This document shows positions 21,801-30,800 of a DNA stretch of 64,000 bases, piece after piece. How positions within the stretch are numbered: the first letter of the stretch is position 1; each line of letters opens with the position of its first letter. Below the pieces are notes generated by a model, which was given only the letters and a program-made list of their open reading frames with translations, was not told the DNA's origin and did no database searches. This stretch comes from Rhynchopus sp. YZ270_cl-10 (lineage: Eukaryota; Euglenozoa; Diplonemea; Diplonemida; Diplonemidae): positions 186,001-250,000 of the forward strand of contig OZ037872.1 of assembly GCA_964035575.1 (NCBI GenBank). The letters run 5' to 3'. The translations under genes and the position numbers were made by a program.

Positions 21801-24800
21801 GATGTACAACTTAAACTTCTCGTTGTAGTCCACCGTATTATCGCCTATCTTGATGACATAGCGGGACCCCTGCTTCACAACAGACCGAGACAGCACAGAG
21901 TCGAGGGAAGGGTCAAGACTCTCCGACACATCTTGAATCAAGACCGGACTGCCAAACTGCACTGCATGCTCGATTGTGCGCAGGAAGTCCCCTTGCTTCA
22001 GGTCCACCACCTTCAGGCCTTTGTCACGCTCCATATTCTTCACCCATTTGTTCGCCTGCCCCTGAGGGTCAACCATAAGCGGCCAACGCGCACCTCGCAT
22101 GACCAGAACACCGTTCATGATTGAAAAATCGTCTCCAGGGAGTCCTTGCATTTCCCATTCACGGATTTCGGTGGGTTCTGCGTAGAAGCTGATGAAGGAG
22201 AAGGACTTGGACATAGGGATGGAGGCTGCGTCTTTGCGTTGTGCTGCACTGCGCCGCCAAGAACTCTGCAAATCATCTCTAAACTCCCCAGTAAAAGAAC
22301 CAATGTACGAAAGAATGCCAGACGCAAGCATGCTGTCGCCAATCAAATTTTCAATCCCAGCCTCGTAGACTTTGGTGCTGTGTGTCCAGCGTTCTCTTTC
22401 TGCGCCTAACCCGGAGACCAACTGTTCTGCGCGCTTCAGTTTGGCTTCGGTCTGTTCTGCTTCGCTCTGGAGACGGTTCTTTTCATCAAGACGTTCCGTC
22501 ATCGATGCTTCTAATGCAGCCACCTTCTCGTTCATCTCATTCAGCTCTGCGATAGCGGAGTTCAACATCTCCTCCTTCTTCTGCAGCTCCAGCTGTGCCT
22601 TTTGTAAACGCAGCTTCTTCGGTAATACCTCTTTATTGATAACACCAAACGACTGCATCGCAATCACCCATAGACACAATCCCTTCGCAGCTTTGCTCAC
22701 TTTGCCTACAATGTCTGGACGGAAATTCGGATTGTTGGTATATTTCGAGATCGCTCCGAGCAGACGGTCTGTAAGTTGCTCTTTATCGTAATCTACCAGA
22801 ACCTTAAGGAAGTACGGATCACCCATGGTCTTCTTTGATTCATCCCAGGAGGTTCCTCTGCGGAGGACGGTTTGCACGGCAGCCATGCAGGTCATGACAG
22901 CCTCGGGGGGTTGCTTGTAGGCCTTCATCTCTTGGATATCGGATTTTTCTAAGGTTTTAAGCGCTTCTTCTGCAGCGAGGAGGTCTGGTAAGGCTTTGTC
23001 CAGATCTGCCTGGGCTTCTTGGGCAATCTGGTTTGTCTGGTCCTTCTCGCGCCCGATTTTTGTTTTGTCGTGTTCAACCTGTCCACGCCGTTCGTCCGCC
23101 TGCTTTTTCTCTTGGTGAATAACCTTCATCATCGCCTCGCAGTCAACAGACTTCAAATCCAATTCTTTGCGGAAAACCTGAAGTGCTTGGCTCATCTGCG
23201 AAACGGTCGCTTCGGTGTCATCCAGCTTGAGAATACCGTTCACCAACTTATCCTTTTGCGACCCAAGCTCCTCTCTCTTGGATGCAAGCAAAGAGGCGTA
23301 CCCTCTGACCAGCTCCAGATAGTTTGTTGGAGTTACGTAGTTGTAACGCTTCAGATCCGCTGCCATGGCGACAGAGGCTTTTCCCACAGAGGAATGCATG
23401 AGGACGAACATCTCTGCAACAGAGTCGGTGCGCTCTGGTGTACCTAAGTCGAGGTGGCAGATGAAACGCTTGGCAACTTCCTTTAACGCATCGTCAGGCC
23501 ATTCAAGGAACCAATCCATTGTGGTGCAGGAGATGAGCGAAGGGAACATACGCAGACGAATGCGGAAGGCCTCGCCTACAGGGGAAAGGCAGATGACCAA
23601 GTGGAGGAAGGTCCTGGCACGTCCAACAAAGAAGTTGAAGAAGGAGTCCCCCGCGTCAAGAAGACCAGCCTCCGTCGCATCCTTGCGGACTTCATCCTTG
23701 ATCATATTTTTTTCGTCGTTAGCGAAAAGGTTGGGGACCTCTCCTGAAGACAGCATGTTGTTGATGTCCTCCAAAAACGATGGTTCCGCGATCTGTGTGT
23801 CCGAGAAGACAAAGACGCGGTTCTGCTTCTTCACGCCGCAGGATTTGTACAGCACTTTGAGGTCCTCGTGGAATTCGTTGGACTTGTAGTTCTTCGTGAT
23901 CTCGATGGAGAAGGTGGTGTAGCCTGCAAGGAAGGATGCCATCTTTGTCAGCGACGACCGTCCAGACCCACCGACACCAACCAGGAGCGCGTTTCCTCGG
24001 GGCTGTCTGATGATTCTGTGGATATGACAGATATGCTCAATGGCATCGGTGAAGAATACCAGCTGCATGGGGCGGGAGCCAGGCTCTTCGTTGTGTTCTT
24101 GCAGACGGTCGTCCAAACGTTGTTTGAGAAGCGCAAAGTCGGGGCATTCCTGGTACATAGCGTTCTCGTCGAACTCCCCTTCCAAGAAATCGATGAAAAT
24201 CGGACTGCGGCCGTCCTTCAAAATGGTCTTCCATTTTGATTGAAACACAGATTCCAGCTTCAATTCCAGCTGTGTCTTAAACCAGACTTTGTCCGCAGAA
24301 TTGTTCATCCGATCCTGGAAAATCCTTTGGCACTCATGAATCCACAAAATGATCATTCCTTCTTGCCCATACTTTGCTTGGAGGTCTTCGTGGTCTGCTT
24401 GGTTGATGCCTTGGAAGACCTTTGAGAGATCGCGAAGGTTGAAGAGATAATGCGATTTAGAGGGGATAGGGCGGGTCTGTGGATCGCTGGTTACGACGTT
24501 GTAGACTTCTTGGGTGGACTTTACTAAGTCGTCGATCATAGGGAAAAAGGAGTCAAATGAGTGGAGCGAGACGTTGAGAATGTTGCTGAAGATGTGGTGG
24601 ATGACAGCGTCGCTTGGGAAGGTGATGTTGATGGTGATCATGCGCGACATAAAGCGGGCAGAGATGTCCGGTCTGCCGAAGGTCATATTGCAGATCAGCT
24701 GCAGCTCATTGATGGTCCTCCGAGACTGCGAGGTTCTGTCATACCAGAAGCCGTTGTCCAGCCAGAGACGCAGAAGTTCGAGCGGAGGTTGCGAACCAAA

Positions 24801-27800
24801 TTTATCCTTTGCCGGCATATTAAGGTCCTCAATGAGACAGACCAGCTTCTTCCCGTTCGGTGCAGTGTAGTTTTTCTTCGATTTTTTGTCCATCTTCCCT
24901 TCAATAATATCCTGTACATTCTGCGAAGAGGTCTGCGCAGAAAAGTTCATTGTCATCAAGGCATACTGCTGGGTCGGCAGATCTGACAGCATTTTGGTTG
25001 CAATCACGGTTTTCCCTGTTCCAGTATTCCCGGTCAACAGAACATGCCGTTTCGTTCTCACCAAATTCGAGATGATAAATGAATACCGTACCGTATCAAT
25101 CGTAGGGACAATCATATTGAAGTAGTCAGTCCCCTCCTTTGGCTTGAATTCTGCAACCTTTTCGTCCCATGATTTCCATTGATGGGTTTTAAGGCATACG
25201 TAGTAGTCATACGCTGTTCCCGAGGAAGGAAACGAAGTGTCCAAGTCTCTGATAAACGCTACATCAAACATAGGGCGGGAGGAGTCACGCAACGTACCCC
25301 CTACCGACCAGAGGATGGAGAAGATCCACAACATGGTGATATCCCGTACGTATACCTCAGATGCGGTAGCAGGGTCACCTCCACCACGCACATCAAGCCC
25401 CCCTTCAGGAGAAGCAACAGAATCAAAAATATGCGTCAAAGACCGCACTGCGCCAATCTCTGCCGTCACAAACAACTCCTTCAGTTCCCTTTCCTTATAA
25501 GACAACCCCCTTTGGAGATGGGTATCAAACAGTTCTGATAGCGCTTTGATTGTTGCGTCTGGTTTAGGGGAGTTTAATTGAACTTCGTATGCTTTACGCC
25601 CTTTAAGCCATGTAATGAAATATGGTCTCCACGTCAGATCGCAGTAGTTGAAAAATACGATACCACAGCGGGAGACTGTCGCAGGCGAGGCTTGGGAGAG
25701 GTCGGCGACTTCAAAGAGGATGGTGATGGAGGGGGTGAGGGAGATGCGGTCTCCGTTGATGAGGGTCAGCATTTTGTTGTCGTCGAGCACTGTGTTCATC
25801 GATTCGATCCATTTTGTGTCAACCGGACCATCAAACAGCATCCACTTCTTTTCAGGGGTATCTTGCCCGCAGATCTGCTTCATAATAGCAGACACAATAC
25901 CATCCTTCCACTCCCTCGACGCAAGATTGTAGGACCCATACAACTCATCCATTGTCACACTCTTTGGGTTCAGAATCTGAATCTTCACCGGCTCCCACCC
26001 TTCTTTCCCCAAATCCTTGAGTCGTTTAAACGCGGCAGCCATTGTTTGCCATACAACAGTTTTGCCAGACCCGGTTTCTCCTACCGTCATGACACCGTGT
26101 CGGGTGTTCATTGTGTCATATAAATGCAGGATTTTGGTAAGAACGTGAGGGGTTGCGAGCATGTCCTTTTCGAGAAGGTATTTTTGGGATTCATCTTTGA
26201 GATCGTCGAGACCGGCGTCGTCAGGTTCGACGGAGGGGAAGAGATCTTGAAGCATGCCAAGGAAGAGGGGGACGTCCTCTTTGACGAATTTGGGGAGATT
26301 CATATCGGAGCAGGCCTTGAGGCAGAGTTGGTCTTCGGTTGTAGCAGAGCCGGAGGTGAGGGCTTCGCGTTTGAGTTTTCCTGCTTGAACCAATACAGCT
26401 TTGATGTTTCTTAGAGAGCAGTCGTAGTGGTTCTGCTTTGACAGCTGTTTGTCCATGAGGTCATAAAGGAGGGTCACCTTGTTGCCTAAGACTTTGGAAT
26501 CTTGGAAACCTTGGGATAGAAGTGTGATTTCGCAGATGAGTGCAAAGTCGGGTGTCATCATTGAAATGGGTCGGAGCAAGGCCTTTAAATTGTCGGGCAG
26601 CTCTGAACGTCCGGCGTATCCCTTCCCAGAGGGGTTCATCGTCACGAAGATGCCAACGTTGAGGTTGAGGGGGATGTCGAAGTTTTCGAAGATGAAGTGC
26701 GATTTCTTCTCCTTAACTGCAGAGAGGATGCACAGAATCTGCTGTGCAACGACACTCAGCACCTCCACCTCAATTCTGTTAAACTCATCAAAGCAACTCC
26801 ACGCCCCAGTCTGCGCCAACCCGGAGAACATCCTCGCCATCGACTGATAGTCCAACCCATCAGAACAGTTGAACACAATGACGTACTTTGCGATACCCTT
26901 TCCAAGATCCTTTACCGTTTCGGTTTTTCCGGTTCCGGCGGGTCCTTGGGGAAGTCCGCCACGTTGAAGTTGAAGTGCGGTGGTTAATGTCATGTAGGCT
27001 CTGTCAGTGAGTGCGGTCACAACGAGACGGCCGTTGTTTCCTTCGTACTCATAGTCGTAGAAGACCGAGGCGGAGGCCATGCGGATGACGGCTTGACGTT
27101 GCTGTTCTGTGTCCTCCGTCCAGTAGAATCGAAGCTGGCTGGTCCACGCAAAGTCAAGCGGGTTTGACACCTTCTTAGACTGCAGGTTGTCCAGAATATC
27201 TCTGTTATGCACCTCAATAGTGATCAAAGACACCAGTTTGTTCCTCGCCAATCTGTCCATCTTCGACCGAACAATCTCCGTCCATTTGTTGATCAAGGTC
27301 TTCCATTTTTTGAACAATGAGCGAACCGGGTTTTTCTTCGAGGAAGTTCCATTGTGGACATCACGCAGTACACGGTCGACCTCTGATGTCCAATTCAAAG
27401 AGGCGGCGGTGATAAGAAGCTGTCCATAATGTCCGTGCAACCATGGTGCTAGGTCCTTTGGTTTTGCTCGGAGGTCTTCGAAGGTGATCCAAAGGTTCTT
27501 TTTGAGTGTGGTCCGCATCATTTCCTCCACCTTGCCTAGCCACAGCTCCACCGGCTCCCCTTCGACCTGCACCGGGGATACAAAGTCCACCACCTCCCCA
27601 CCCGGCTCGATCATCTTCTTCGCAACAATCCCACCCCCTTTCCGTCCTGCCTCGCCGAACTCAAGGTTGTGGATACCTTCAAAACACTTTTTTAAATGCG
27701 GCAACACTTTACGCGGTTCACGCGAATGTCCAAGAATTTCAAGCAAATCGTCGTTAGAAAGGAAGTAAAATCGCGGGAAAACACGGCGTCTGTCCTCCAA

Positions 27801-30800
27801 ATAGTCTTCCAGTTGTTTTTGAATTTTTTCAAGCTTCTTAAGCATATCGTTCAGCGTATCTAGCAGACCTTCACGCTTTGTAGTGCCACGACAGACATTT
27901 GGGTCTTGATTGAGACGGTTCGTGATAGAGATCCATTGGGTGTTAAGTGTTTGGAACATAGAGGTTTCTGTAGGAAGTTTCTTTTGGATGTCTTCAGATC
28001 CGATGAAAATGTTTTCGAGGTACATCCATTTTGTTTGGACCTGCAGAAGCGCCTCAATAGTGTCCGAGATGATCGAGAGGTTCTGCTCCCAGTACTGCAC
28101 CTCTGTTGCAAAGGCTGCGACGTAGCGGCTCACCTTCATGTTCGAAATGGTCGCTAGCTGGTCTTCCAGGAGTTGGGTGATATCATCGACAGAGACGATC
28201 TTAAAATAATCCTTCCGGTACGGCTCGATTTTGAAGGTGGAAGTGTCCCACGCGGTTTTCACCTTCGCAATGCCCCGCTCAATGCCTTGTTCCTGTGTCG
28301 CGCTGTTTGAAAGGTTCTCAATAAACTCCGGATATTTATTCAAATTGAGTTTATCCACCTTGCACAACGTAAAATCAGACCCCCAAGGGTCAAACTTCTC
28401 CTCAATTTCCTCCATCAGCTGCTCCCAGTGGCGTGGCCGCATCGCATTGTTCCGAAGATGCGTCAAAAGGGGCAGCGTTTTGCGGAATTTATCAATGTCT
28501 GCTTTGAGGTTCTGCCAGACCCCCTTCTTTTCAAGCGCTTTTTTCATGTTGTTGATTTGCTTTGTGTATTTTTGCACTTCATCAGAGATGTCCTCAAGGC
28601 GGAGATCCTGAAACTGTTGTTCCTTCCAGGAAACCCATTGTTTGGACCACTCTTCCGTCAGTTTCCATGCTCCGTTGAGAAGGTCGATCTCGGTTCCAAG
28701 CGATTTGATGTCCTGATAGGCAGGACGCTCCAGCTTGAAGATCTCCATCCCCTGGCGCAGCTGGGTGTCCTTATCCTTCTTCTGCCCCAGCTTCACTCTG
28801 TACTCCTCTAGAGCTTTGAAAGCTTCGGTAGGCTGCCCGCTTCCGTCGTACGGACCCTTGCTGTTGAACTCCTCAAGAAGCGCGGTCAAGCTTTTGTCAA
28901 AAAGTTTAATCTCCTGTTCAAGGTCCTGCTTGAATTTGTCCTTCTCCTTGTCGAGTTTGCGCTTTGCGTCGTGAACACATTTTTTGAAGCCTTCCCAAGC
29001 GTCGTCCAATCCTGACAGACGTTCCGCTTCTTGCTCGGTGACCACAACTTCGTGTTTCTCGAGAAGAAGGTATTGCTCTTTGAGGGGTTTGAATCGTGCT
29101 TCAATTTGAGCTTCTTCTGCTTTGATTTTTTGGACTGTTGCGAGTTGTTCTCCGAGCATGTCGAGGCCGGTTGGTTGTGCTTGAATGCGTCGTTTGTTGG
29201 CGGCAAAGTATTCGTACAAAGAGGACAGCTCCTGGTTGACAAGGTTGTTCAGAAGCATGTGGAATTTGCTCATCCACTCAACGCAGTGCTTGTTGAGGGT
29301 GGTCTTCAGGGGCAGGCATTCGACCTTAATGAATTTGATTGTTGTTGTCGTTTCTTCGTTTTGGATGAGCGACATCTGGTCTTTGTACTTCTGAATCTCC
29401 TGGTCGAACTGCCAATTCTCGCGTTTACCTTTTGCAAAACGGCGGGTATATGCGTCTTTGTCTAGAGTATGGATCTGGTTGTACTTCTCCCAACGGAGGA
29501 AGAGGTATTTGGTCACGTCTTCTTGGATGGTGGACATTCCGGTCATGATTTGCACCATTACCTTGAGGATTTCGTTGTCGTGCGAGATGATCTCGTAGAA
29601 GGAGTCTAGATGCTGCGGTTCCAATGCACCTTCTTCACCTTCCTGCTGACTGTCTATGTGGTTCGACCCTAAGGCATCGGCAAGACGTGGTACCACCTTG
29701 ATAACAGTGATGAGCTCCTTGGAGACAGCGTTGATCATTTGACTTAGTTGTAAAATGGTAGGTTGCAACTCAGGGCGTTGTCCCTCGAGGATGACGGAGA
29801 CCTGGAAAAGCTGTCCAGGGTCTCCAGATTTAGAGTCCCCTACGATTGCCTTGGAGATTTCTTGCAATGATTTTTTGACGGTCTGCCGCAACGCATCGTC
29901 GATGTCCTTCTCCACCTTCTCAACAAAGAGACGCCATTCGCGCTTCACCTCAACAGAAGTAGAGTAATCCCTGCGGAAATCATCAAAAACGGTGTTCATC
30001 GTTGAAACGATCTGTTGATGGCTTGCTTGCAGCTTCTGTCGAACCAATTCACGGTGCTCCCTTTGGACCTTTTCAAACTCATCCATTGGGTATGTGTGTT
30101 TACGTTGGATTTTGACCAACAAGGTGGAGGCGATGGTGGAGCAGTTTGCCTTAATGGATTGAACGGAAGATTTGAAGACGTCTACGACCTTTTGGATTTG
30201 GCCGGAGTATTTTGCGCAGTCACGGACGAAGTACTCAACGATACCTTTGCTGCTCCAGAGAAGCTTTGAGACTCCAGGGTTGTATTTTGAGTCGAGGAAG
30301 GCAATGCGTTCTGCGAACAACCGGCGTTCTTCCGGGGTGAGCGACAGGACAATTTGGTTGTAGGCACGTACCGCAACGCAGACGTTCTCTCGGAAGACAC
30401 GGAGTCGCTCCTCGCGGAGTTGCATGTCCTGCGCTGCGGCAGGAATGGTCATCCCCAACCCCGCAGGCCCCTGTCTCGTCCAATACCGTATCTCATCAAT
30501 CAGCTTCATCAACTCCGGGGGAAAGTTGCACTCAAAGATCATCACATTCTGCTCCTCCTCTAGTACCTTAGAAATGAGTGCCACGTCGAGGTAGTGTGTG
30601 AGGGTGTCCTTCTGTGTTTCCACCTTGTCCTTCCATTCGTAGAAGGTGGATTGGATGTACTGCTCCAAAGCGGTCGTCAGGTTGTGGTACTGTGGAAACG
30701 CCTCTTCACGTTGCGCCAGCTTTGACGGAAGGTAGTGGCAGGTCGAAAGCAATTTGTAGTGGGTGTCCACTCTGGTTTTGAAGTTGTGCGCCCAGATGGC